Source: Apus apus
Taxonomy: Eukaryota > Chordata > Aves > Apodiformes > Apodidae
NCBI RefSeq assembly: GCF_020740795.1
Contig: NC_067284.1
Coordinates: forward strand, 102,229,440-102,293,439
DNA: 64,000 nt
Reading direction: 5' to 3'
The notes beneath the pieces are model-generated. The model was not told the DNA's origin. It ran no database searches and worked only from the letters and a program-made list of their open reading frames with translations. The position numbers and the translations under genes are program-made. Positions 49,458-61,200 of this stretch are shown here, in pieces. Numbering within the stretch: position 1 is the stretch's first letter; each line of letters opens with the position of its first letter.

Positions 49458-51579
49458 CCCACAAACTTATCAGACAGGAAAAACAGATTGAAAGAGCTAC
49501 ATTCCTAAGTCAATAATGAAATTTACATCTATCTGAATTGAATCAAAAGACAGTGGAGAATTCTCAGAAAAATGTAGTCTCTGAAGAGCATTGATGCTCT
49601 GCGCATGTCATGGCATATGTGCTTATGTTAAGGTATACTCCTTTTCCTAAGATCTTTGTTTTATTGGCCAACACAGTGCTAAATACTACAGTCAAAAGGA
49701 TAGACCTTTAAAGGAAATCTGAGATAAACCTTTTAAAATATAATGTTAGCAAATATATAAAATATTCCAGTTTTTTAGCAGTATAGAATAAAAGTGCTTC
49801 TTTCCTGTTTTCTATTGTTAGAATAATGCTTCCAGTTGTATCTCTCATGCACCCTAGATTTCTTAATCATTGGAACACCATTACATTTGCACAAATAATG
49901 TAAGCCTTTACTCTGCGTAATGTGATTTTCATTATGGACAATTTAATTTTGATTGACTTATGATGATGATGATGAGGAGGAAATCTATGTTAGAAATTCT
50001 TTTCTAAGTCTGTTTTGAAGCATAGCTCCTAACTTACAAGCAGCAGATCAACTATATGGTGAAACGAGATGAGAAAAATAAAAATAAAAAATTTATGAAT
50101 CCTCATTTTCTTTAAAGCTTTTATTTTTTTGTCTGGTTTTGTGGGTTTTTTTAGAAAGTACAATTTTACTGTTTTTCATTCTGTCTTTTGGAAAGCAAGC
50201 ATCATGTACCCAAGTATTGTATAGTACCCAAGAACACATCAGGACATGATCAAAACACAGTATGATCTCAGTACTGTTTCTTTCATGGCCCTTCCTTGTC
50301 ATGTAATGTTAAAATAATTCTAAGTAAATCTGTACTCAAAACCGTCTGTTACCATGACAATTAAGGGAAAACTGATGCTGCCAAAGTATGAAAATGAGCA
50401 GCATGAGGACTGAGTGACTGATTATGTCCTTACAGGGCCAGCAGCAGAGAGTAGGAAATGTGAAAATTAGGGAGATGGTGATTTTGGGTTGTTCTGCTTT
50501 CATAATTTATTTTATTTAAAGGGTACACAGGGCAGAAATGGAAATATTGCTCATACATACTTCATATCACTGGTTAAGGTCATCATCAGACTCCTAATTC
50601 TTATTGCTGTTTGTGCATTTACTCAGAGTGCTCCCAAAAAGTAATGAGATTCTGCCTTAAACCAGTCTATTTTAATTTGACCTTCCTTGGCATCTCACTG
50701 TAAGATGCACAGTTTTACATCAAGGCAGCTAGACAGAGGAATTATGCAACACAAGATTTAAAAAAACAGCTCAAGAACATAAAACCAATCAAATTAACAC
50801 AACATTTTGCCTTCAGCAGTAACCAAGAACAGGCATTTATAAAACATTATAATCAACAAAAACTATCAGTTGATCCCCTGGTTTCTCTCCTGGCTCCTGG
50901 CACTGATTGGAGCAGATAATTGTTCCCTCTTCACCTTTCTCCATCACATTCATGCCTATAGCTCCCCCATCTCTCATCCTATTTTCAAGCTGAAAAGCCC
51001 TAGTTTTATTTAATCTCATGTAATATGAATTACTTCCAATGTTGCTGATTCTTCTTGTTGTTCTTTATAATTTTTCAAATAATTCCACATACTTCATTGG
51101 GATTGAATGAGTTAGAACTGTCAGCAATATTCACCACATAATGACATAATGATGTTTTCTTTTGTTCTCACCCCTAATAATTTGGAACATCTTACCTGCC
51201 TTTTTGAAGAGTGCTGAGCACTATCCACACTGGTTTCAAGTACTATTTCCAAACCATTAGTAATGAATTTGTCTGTTACAGGTCATTAGGATTATTTTCC
51301 TCCCAGTATATTACCTTGCATTATATAGTATGACCGGCTGTTTTACTGAGTGATTTGACACAGGATCACACAAACTTTGTCACTTCTTTTCATCAATGAC
51401 AGCTTTGAGCAGCACAGGTTCAGAGATGGTACTAAGACCTCTCTAGTAACCTCTCTTCCTCATGAAAGCTGACCACCAGCTCTACCTCTTTGTCTCCTTC
51501 CTACCTTTCAGCTGTCTACTGATTCTGAATAGAGCCTGTCTTCTTACTCCATGAGAAATTAGTTTTGTGAAAGTATTTA

Positions 51580-51607
51580 ATGTTTACAGTAAACATGTTG
51601 TAAACAT
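51580..51607. promoter_or_regulatory. palindromic cluster of three forkhead-type motifs
   Basis: ATGTTTAC (51580-51587) and GTAAACAT (51589-51596) form a perfect palindrome around one A, and a third GTAAACAT follows at 51600-51607. GTAAACA is the core recognised by FOX proteins. Whether it is bound cannot be told from sequence. Confidence 0.4.
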
Positions 51608-54600
51608 ACCTGTGGCAGCAGGTTTCTTGAAAGACAGGTGTGTAGCAGCATGGGAAAAGCCTGAAAAATGTAGAGGAAAGTTACAAGGTCATTTGCTAGG
51701 TATGGCCATTGTTTTCTGATTTCCAGCATAAATTAACTAAATATTCTCACTTTCCTAGTATTTCTTGATAACCCATGCTGGTTTTGTTTCGTACAATTAT
51801 ATGTGCTTGTCAATAGGCAGACATATGTACCACATGTGCATGCACACCATTTTCTGTTGAGACACTCCCCAGCTAAAAACCATTAGAGCTACCATGGTGA
51901 TTTGCAGATTTCACTGCTAGAAGACATGATCTTACCTGTCTTCTTACATAGTCTGGGTCTTACTTTGTTTTTCAACACATTTTTGTTTAATATATTGATT
52001 TAGTAGACACAAGTTCCTGCCATATGTGCCTGTGTGCCATACTTTTGCTTTAACATCAGCAACCTACAGAAGTGCCAGAGATTCTCTGCTGTCTCCAAAG
52101 CTGGACAGAACCTTCAGTGCTGTGATGCAAGCAGGAATGTGTGTGTGTCTCTTGTCTTAGCCCAGCCCCATCATATATCTGTGCCATTGTCCTTCCATGA
52201 GTCACTTCTTGACACTTGTGCCTTATTATGCAACACACTGTAGGATTATGACTCAACATGAAGTTGTGAAGCCACTTCAGCCCAGGCTAAAACAGGTCTT
52301 TAAAGATAATATCTTCACATGATTTAAAGATTTCAAGGGGTAGAGGATCTACTACATTCCTCATTCCTGTGGGCTTTGAAACAGCACAGAAAAAGTAAGA
52401 TATCTTTTCCTAAGACAAGACAGGGTCCTTGGCTGCAATGAGCAAAAAAAACCACAGCAAGTCAACATTGTTATAGAATCTGAGAGGGGTTAGCAATATT
52501 CAGAGAGTATGGCTGTTAGAGATAGTCAGAAGAACAACTGCATTTGTTGAGACAAGCCCATCAACCAGGAATACAACAATCTATTCCCCTACGAACTCTG
52601 TATCCAAAGCATCTCCACCATTTTTGGTCCAATCATCAGTCTTACTTGGCCACTCTGTCTGAAGTCAGCAATTGTATCAAGGGAGAAAATGATTGTAACA
52701 AAATGGAAAGTGTAGCGATAGTCTGGAAAACTTTCCAATAACTTCCCTGTAAAGCCATGTTTAAAAATATTAGTTGTATGGGCTCCTAGCTGTACTTTTC
52801 CTATAATGACCAAAAAAGCCCAAATCAAAACAGAAAATAAAAAAAGCCTCACTTTCTCTTTTTTCTCTCTCAGAGCTGAAAAAGTAACCTAGCAGATAAG
52901 CATTCCTTTTATCATAAAAGCAAACACGATGGACCAGCCTCAGAACAACAGCAACTACAAATACAAACGCAGTGACTGTGGCAGTCTTGGCACTTGAATG
53001 AGCACTTCATTGAGGTAAATGGAATTACTCACTTTTGCTGTTGTTCACCTGTGACTTATTTCAGAAATAGCCTCAGGGCATTATGTCCTTCTCATTATGC
53101 ATTAGGTGCTTCAAACAAAATAATTATTCTTCTTCCTAAATTAAGCATTCAAAAGTATACTACAGTTGAACAGAAAAGAGAAGTACTTAAAATCTTTATG
53201 TAAATCACTGAAATTACTTGCTCTACACCTAATCCAAGAGTAAACCTCTGTATGGAATGACAGAAAGATACTGCATCAGTACAGCTAAAAGACTGGGCTC
53301 ATAATGTAGTTATATAGTACACTCTGTAAAAATAACTATGGGATGACCCTAATCGTGTCTGAGAGTATATACTTGAAAATTGTAAGACTGAACTCAAAGT
53401 GTCCCTAAATATGCACAAAGTCAGAATTAGTAAGGGGCTTATTTTGAGCTTGGGTGATGCTTTTCTGCACAAGAGGATGTGAAGTAAAGAGCATGTGCAG
53501 TTATGTTTTGTGGGAGCTGAGTATTAAAAAGTGTTAAGAGACAGTTCACAAAGAGAAAAATAAATAATTAAATATCTGATTGTATTTAATGTGGTTTATT
53601 GTGTCCTTTGCTATAACAGCTGAACATTTGAGAGAGAGGAACATGAAGATTAATTACTTTTGCAGATTCCTATTATAAAAATCTCCTGTAGCAGGGAGGC
53701 AGCAGTACATCTTCTGACGTCCAGACAGCATGGTAAAGCTGAATCATCCAGTCCCGCTGTCCTCTTGTTTGGTATCTGGAGTCAGAAAAACACCTCCCCT
53801 TCTCCCTTTCCCTCTACACATACATACACATACTGGTATTTTGGGGACTTTTTCAGAAAACTAAAAATACTGGCTTTGCATAAAGATGTCAAATAATTGT
53901 AGCAAAAATGAACAGTAAATTAGTACAGAATTACTATACACATCCATATCAAATACAGCTCCAGGTGTAATAACTTTATTTATTAGTTTCGTATAAATTT
54001 CTTCCCTAAAGCTCAGGCATTTATAATGACTCAAGACAGAAGTACATCAAATCTTTTCCTGAAGGAAATCTTATTGAAGTGAAATTGTGGATTGACATTT
54101 GTCAGAAGTCATTTACTTAATGTATGAAATCTTGTCATTGCAAAAGTCGTTACATTAAATTAGTTCTTAGTGAAATGTCAAGACCTCCTGCTGGCCATGC
54201 AAGCATGGTTCACAGAAGTTTATAGTTGGCTAAAAAACATAAGAATACTTTCTTTATGACTGGATTATCAATAGTTAATCATAGTTTAATGGCAAAAAAA
54301 CCTGTTTATAAGCATTTTTAGGGATAAACCTGTAATTTTGCTATTCTATATTCAGGTTCTTACCTCAAAACCTGTGCTTAAGTTGCACATTGGATCATTC
54401 AAATCTGACAGTCTTCACAATGACACTGAATTTATACTATATTTTTAAGTCAAGTACAGGAGCACTTTATTGGTTGCTGCTTAAGGAGAAGTGTATTTTT
54501 AGGGTAAAATTTATATATAAACTGGCTTTTAAGAAGTTTTTTCTGGTTTCAAGATACAATGCCAGTTCTGAAATCCGAGCGAGGTTCAAATTTGGAACTC

Positions 54601-55160
54601 ATCAAACGTTTTGCATTTCACTGGCACTGCAGCCAAAAGACTTTTGTTTCTAAATAAGATTATTTCATGCTGTTTGAAACTGCAACAAAGAAGAATGATG
54701 AGACTCGCAACACAGCTTGCCACATAACACTGTGAATGTTCTCACCTACTGACCTAATAGCCTAGGAGGAATTTCTGTCATGGTGTAGAAAGTCAAACTA
54801 CATGCAAGTTTCAAATAGCAGACAAATATCTATGAGGGAAATATTATGAGAACATTATTAATTTACACTTTTAAACACACCATATGGTTTGATTACAAAT
54901 TATGTGTCAGTTTTCTTCTTCACATAACAACTCCATTTTATCAATTTTCATGAATTTTTAATCTGCAAAGTTAATTGTAATTGTGAATCCCAAAGTTCTA
55001 GGATAAGTCTTACCATTTTTTCTTTTTCCTGGGTGAAATTTTCTCCAAGCATCTCTGACATCTTGGAGAAGGCCAGATTTCAAAACATGGCTAAGAAAAT
55101 TAAGCATAACTATCTTCTCGTTTGGTTCATAGTTTTCCTATGTGATTGTGTTACATGTAT

Positions 55161-55221
55161 ACAAATAATATTTGCTTCTCAAGGCATTGTGATGTCATAT
55201 TTAGAAGCAAATATTATTTGT
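55161..55221. repeat. perfect inverted repeat, 19-bp arms, 23-nt loop
   Basis: ACAAATAATATTTGCTTCT at 55161-55179 is the exact reverse complement of 55203-55221. Pairing does not continue outward, and inward the next position is mismatched before two further A-T pairs. A transcript of either strand would fold into a stem-loop of about 61 nucleotides. It could be a recent fold-back, a small inverted-repeat transposon remnant or a hairpin RNA precursor; no known miRNA is recognised. Confidence 0.9.
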
Positions 55222-56587
55222 TCCTTGGCAGATGAATAGCACAAATGGATTTCACTTCCCCTACGTTTACTGAAGGAAGCACAAAAGCTGTCTTGCACAG
55301 AGACAAGTGTTTTCATTGTGAACCATTACAGAAACTTCCCAACGCACATCCTCTGATTCCAAGCCTTCCTTACGTAAGCTTAGACCAGCTTCAACTTCCT
55401 TCTGCTGTTAGGATACAGTTACTCCATTTTAAATAGTTCATCTCCATGTTTAATTTAATGGAAGCTTATAATATATTGCTAGATGACATGAAAGTATGCT
55501 TCTGATGGCCTGCAAATTTGACAGAAGCAATGAGGGGAGGAGGTGGGGAGAGCTGATGATTCCAGAATTTCTACATGTATTTCTGCTCTAAACCCCATAA
55601 ATAACTGTAATTACCATGCTAACAGGAAACAGAAATGGGAGGGGTAGTTTTATTTTTTCTTTATACAATCAGCTGCATCATAGACTTAGCAAAGTAAGTC
55701 AGTGTAGGATGAGGAAATTCCCAGCTACATAAACAAAGCACACGTCCATCAGAGGCAAAAGGTACAGCTGAGCACATGTACAGCACTTGGGATAAGATGC
55801 AGAGGAAATTTTAGCCAACTTCTTCAGGAGTACATTCAGGAGAGGTGGGGTCTTCAAGTAGAAATAAAAAACAGTACAGGGAGTTATTCTCAGTTGTTTT
55901 ACTGAGACACATAGCTGGAGCTGTAAGAGAACAGTGGAGCAAAAACTGGAGAAACAATCTCTAAAACAGAGGCAACTCATCATTAAGTCAATCAGTGGAA
56001 CAGCTCTCTCTTGTCCTAGGGAGGCATCCAAAGCCGGAGACTCCAGCCAGCCAACTTTTTCTCTTTCCTCCTATTGAACAATTTCACTTGCCAGGGGAAG
56101 CAAAGGATAGAAGAAATACTATGGGAAATGTTGTGAGAGCCTAATGTTTTGCTTTTTCTTAAAAGGGTGTGTTGTGAACTTTCATGCTCTAATCTTTTAC
56201 AAGACTGCACTTGACCTCAGCTGGCATTTTCTCAGAGCACCTTTCAGGAGAAAAACTGACCATGATTCACACTGTTTTAAAAGGCTGATGTTGCACTCAA
56301 ATGTACATCAGCCATGGAAAATTATTTATCAGCAGGTGCCAGCAAAGTAGGACTACTGTGAACTGCACAGAAAACAATTAACAATCACCCTGAAAAGTCA
56401 GCAGGCATTTAAGAAATCATTGGATAAAGTGCAGTGGCTAAGATTTTGAGTAGTTGAAAGTTACATCTCTGTAGTAAAGAGAAATTAAAACCTCACCTTT
56501 GAAAAAAGCACCACTATAGAGAGAACTTCAGTAAGTAGGTCAGAGATTATAACTAACAGTTACACAGATAAAGAGACATGGGACAAA

Positions 56588-56984
56588 TAGAATCATAGAA
56601 TGGTTAAGGTTGGAAGGGACCTTAAAGATCACCAAGTTCCAGCCTCCATCCTATGAGCAGGGAACCCTACCACTAGACCAGGCTGCACAAGCCTTATCCA
56701 ACCTGGCCTTAAACACCTCCAGGGAGGGGGCATCTAAAACCTCCCTGGGCAACCCATTCCAGCACCTTACTACCCTCATGGTGAATAGTTTCTTCCTGAT
56801 GTCTAACTTAAATCTCCTCTCTTTCAGTTTTAAATCATTACCCCTTGTCCTATCACTACCCTCTCTGGTGAAAAGTCCCTCCCCAGCTTTCCTGTAGCCC
56901 CTTCAGGTACTGGAAGGCCACTATGAGGTCTCTCTGGAGCCTTCTCTTCTCCAGGCTGAACAGCCCCAATTCTCTCAGACTGTC
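56588..56984 (-). mobile_element. CR1 LINE fragment (about 400 bp, 3' end)
   Basis: The plus strand opens AGAATCATAGAATGGTTAAG, then GTTGGAAGGGACCTTAAAGA, and proceeds through TGGGCAACCCATTCCAGCAC and CTTCTCTTCTCCAGGCTGAA, the reverse complement of the CR1 3' region. The element is therefore on the minus strand, 3' end at 56588, truncated 5' near 56984. It is well preserved, suggesting a younger copy than the one in ABRACL intron 1. A 95-codon frame inside it is not a gene. Confidence 0.95.
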
Positions 56985-57840
56985 AAATAATAGATAGTTC
57001 TTTGGTCACAGCTGTAGGCTGAGAGACATGTAAACTAAAGTACCAAGACTGTAATGTTGACTCCATTCTATCAATTAACCAAAAATTATCTAAGGAAACA
57101 AATTACCCTCAGTATTAACAGCTTGTCAAAATAGCAAGTAGGCATCAATAAAGACTTAGTAGGTCAGTTAATTGATTACTACAGATCAGAAAGTTTCCAT
57201 CAGAGAGGCAAGCAGAAGGTGGAAAGATGAGTACCTCAAACCAGAAGAAAGGCAGGCATTGTTTTGTTCACTTACTTTCTAAGGAATACACATCCTTTAT
57301 TTCATTACTGAGAAATAGATTTTTTATGTTTTCCCAAGCTAAAAACTGACTGCACAGGCTATTTTTCTCACAGGTCAGATGTGAGGAAACAGAGCCATTT
57401 CACTTCCTTCAAAATCTCTATATAAAGAGAAGAGGAAAATGGGACTAGGCCTATTATTGTTCTTACAGTTTCCTGCCTCCATTTTCACTATGCCTCATTC
57501 AAAAAAGCAAGGGTCTGTCACTTCGAGTGCATCATCTTTATTTAGTGGTTTTGGATATCTAATAATATATAAATGGCTCTTGTAGTACACAGACAATATC
57601 GTAACAGCCTTTATTTGACTAAAAGGTTGTATGTCAAAGGTAGCTGCTGCCTGTTTTTCTTTCATATAAAATATAGTAGCTCTTTATTCAAAGTGTTCAC
57701 TCTCTTCCAATAGAATAAGCTCAAACTATACAAATAAATAACCTGCCCACAAAATCCTAATAAACTATGTTTTGTTTGTTTGTTATCAGCTGTTCTTCCT
57801 AAGTGTTCAGTCCTTAGAATGGCTGGAGTATGATTATCCA

Positions 57841-58272
57841 ATCTGGAGCACCTCTCCTATAAGGACAGGCTGAGAGAGTTGGTGTTTTTCAGGCTGGAGA
57901 ACAGAAGTCTCAGGGGAGACCTCATAGTGGCCTTCCAGTACCTGAAGGAGCCTGCATGAAAGCTGTGGAGGTAATTTTTATAAGGTAATTTAGTGACAGG
58001 TTGAGGGGTAATGGCTTTAAACTGGAAGAGGGTAGATTTAGGTTAGACATTAGGAAGTAATTTTGTCGTGTGACGGTGGTGAGACGCTAGAACAGGTTGT
58101 GCAGGGAAGCTGAAGATACCTCATCCCTGAAGTGTTCAAGGCCAGGTTGGATGTAGCTTGAAACAACCTGGTCTAGTGGGAGGTGTCCCTGCCCATGTAA
58201 GGTGGGTTTGGAATTAAATTATCTTTAAGGTCCCTTCCAACCCAAACCATTCTATGATTTTATGATTCTATG
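57841..58272 (+). mobile_element. CR1 LINE fragment (about 430 bp, 3' end)
   Basis: The plus strand reads ATCTGGAGCACCTCTCCTAT, then AGGCTGGAGAACAGAAGTCT, AGACCTCATAGTGGCCTTCC, and ends GGTCCCTTCCAACCCAAACC plus an ATTCTATGATT-type tail. This is the CR1 3' region in sense orientation, truncated 5' near 57841. It faces the copy at 56588-56984 in inverted orientation across about 860 bases. Confidence 0.95.
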
Positions 58273-61200
58273 AAATAGAAACAAAAGAAAGGTTTGAGTT
58301 ATAAAGTACAATTTGCCCACTCTTGGCTGTCCTAATCCTAGGCCAAGGTTGCAACAATTCTCATTGGGACAAACTTGGAAGTGGTACAAGAAGTTTCTGC
58401 TCTCTCTCAGCAATGAACTGGAGATTTGGGGAAACAGCCATGAGCTCACTGTATTCTCCCAGCAGGCCCTGCTTGGTTGTCCAATGCTATTCCTTCCAAC
58501 TGTACGAGATCCTCCACAAAGGACTTGCCGGGATCATACCCAAGGCTTGTCCTCTCTCAGTTTCTTAGCTATTTGTAAGACACCTACAGAACCAAGCACT
58601 ATCCAGGTCTCTCCCAAAGCTGGTCATGAAGAAAACTACTAGTATATGTCTCTTTGGGGCTGGAGAGGAAGAGGAAGATGAAATAGCCTGTTTCTTTCTA
58701 GCATCTGTTCAAGCTAGGAAATCTAAGCTGCCATCTTATCCAGGTAACAGCAGTGCTTGGACTTCTGCAAAGAACCAGTGTTGCCTTTTATCACAACCAT
58801 TGTTTGATCTGTGGGAGAGTACAGAAGTGATACCAATTCAGGACACAACCTTTCAATCAGAGGGGCAACTATACATTCTAATCCCTTCCTAAGGAAATTA
58901 TTTGCTTTATAAGAAAGCCAAATTGCTCTTAGCCTGAAAGAAAAGGCACACGGGAAGAGCAATGATGTAAAGAGCTGCTTTTCTTCACCTTTTATTTCAC
59001 CTTCCAGTACAAGAAGTGATATGCACTTCAGGCACACAGAGTATTCTAAAACCTTCATTTTATGATTAAAGAACTGTAAGAACTCAAATAAATAAAGTAC
59101 TTGGCAATGATTCCACTTAAATTCAGAGAGCTGTAGCACTACGTGGGCTGAGCCCCAATTCTCTAAAATGACTGGAACAGAACATGATGTTTCAAAAATA
59201 AAGAAACGCAATTTCTTTAGAACATTTGAATGTGTGTTAATTAAGTATATTTCCACTCTGCTTGAATCGTAGGTTCAGTTCAAATAACATGTATTGATTT
59301 TACATTACAGGACTGTCGTTAGTATTTGCTAACTGAATCAAGTGTAGCAGGAAGTTACTATGGTAAGAGTTTTGCTTCAGGAATGATTTATACACTGACA
59401 AAAAAACTACATCTTTCTTCTCTGACATCTTGAGTCTCTTAATGCAAACAGAAGAAGCTTCAATTTTGTGTATGTTGCATATATCTTATTGTCAAACTCA
59501 ATAAATGTTTTTTGTGAATAGGAATGGTGGTGCAATGCCCACACACACTAGTATAAATGCCAAGTTATACTCCTCAATGTGATGGAACTATTCCAGCTTT
59601 TGCCACAATATATGTACATTTGGGACACGGAGGTGAGGTCAACAATGTAAAGGTGTGTGGAGGTTTGGCTGTGGGGGTCAGGGCAAGTTGTGAGCCCGCT
59701 GCAGGAGGAGAAGCCACAGTCAGGGCCAACCTCATCCCATGGGAGCTGTCTTCATCTGAGGTTATGCTGTGGGGTCTGTCCAGAGCTGCAGCCCCACTGC
59801 CTGGCAGCCCTGCCTGTCCCTGGTCATGGGCTGCTGACCAGACCTCCTGGCCCTGCCCAGTGCCCTGGATGGGGTGGTGGGATGGGGCTTTTGTTGGCAA
59901 AGGCTGTTGGCCACTGCCTGTCCTGTCATCACACTTGGCTCCTGGATTCTCTTGCTAATCCCTGATAATAAATGTGGGTAAACAGATGTGATTTGAAATA
60001 GATCTTCAAAATAAGTCAAGATGTTCAGAAGAAAAAAAAAAAGGTAAGACCAGAGACAGAAAAAAATAACATAAAATTAGAAAGGGTGAAGACATGAGAG
60101 TCTGTAAAACATAATAAAGCAAAGCTATATAGAGAGAGATCTTTAATTATTAGATGCCTTCCTACAGCCACCAGAGATAGAACACACAGCATTCTTAGTA
60201 TTTGTCCTATACCTGACTCAAACATCAGAGAAATATCATTATTCTAAGTGTTGTTTTTAACCAAAAGAAGCAGATTTGAAAGCATGCTGGGGTGTTTTAG
60301 ATCTAGAGGACTATAATTTAAAAAAATAAACTATATTATTGCGATCTTAAACAAATAAAAAACACAGAGGGAGTTTTACATTTTATTTATGTTAACATAT
60401 CAAGAGCAGCTCACATCATCATGGGGAAAAAGGAAGGGACTAAAATTCATGGGAAACTGATCTTAATGAAAAATAGCTGAATCAATTTCTGAGCAAGAGA
60501 CAGAATCACACTGTGAAATAAACTGGTGAATCTGGAAGCACAAGTAAAAGGAGCTGGAGTATGAATCCCAAGACTATTAATATTGTGGAGGACTATATTG
60601 CTACTGTGAGGTAGAAATATGTAGAAAGAAAGTTTAAAGGGGGAATTAAAATCCTTGGGTAACTGATTATCATTCAAAACTGTTGAGGAAAAAATAGATG
60701 GAAACTAAACTATAAGTTAAATGGAAAATAAAATACATATTTATATATACAGCTAAAAGCAGAGAAGAGGAAAAGGAAGGAAGGATGAGCATGTGTAATA
60801 TGGGAAAGAGAGACGTGAAATTTTGCTGTCAGCAGTTCTTCCCACCTTGTAACCCATTTCTGACAAATCCAGCAATGTGCCTGAAGTTTCCTGAAGTAGC
60901 CATTAACAACCCTCCCAGATGGAGATCATTATTCAGTAGAATAATGATCCATTAGGAAAGGATAACATCCTCTTCCATCAGCAAGGTACAGCACTTCCAT
61001 ATTCAAGGAGCAAGAGGAAAGAGTAAAAACTATTAGAACAATGGGAACTGCTCAAGAATCCAGGGAGATAGGAACTAAGGATATAAAGGTCATGAAGGAG
61101 ATATAAGATTGTTTTCAAACTGGTTGGGGCTTCAGTAATACAAATTTTTAGGGCTTCAAAACAAAGTAGGATGTAGAGAGACTACAAAGGTAACCAAATC

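Larger units (their letters stand above)
48300..56580. other. intergenic DNA, ABRACL 5' flank
   Basis: No gene is recognised and no exon of REPS1, the expected next gene from the human order, is seen. Contents are an (AAAAAC)n tract at 49430-49457, a TGATGATGATGA run near 49968, a forkhead-type motif cluster at 51580-51607 and a perfect 19-bp inverted repeat at 55161-55221. The stretch 54880-54975 is AT-rich with homeodomain-like words and could be a conserved element. Confidence 0.65.

Noticed and set aside
56610..56897. 95-codon plus-strand frame
   Set aside because: Lies entirely inside the CR1 fragment, antisense to it.
58723..59256. 177-codon minus-strand frame
   Set aside because: The longest non-gene frame on the right, but its composition is unremarkable and there is no domain or conserved-looking block. 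Plus-strand frames overlap part of it.
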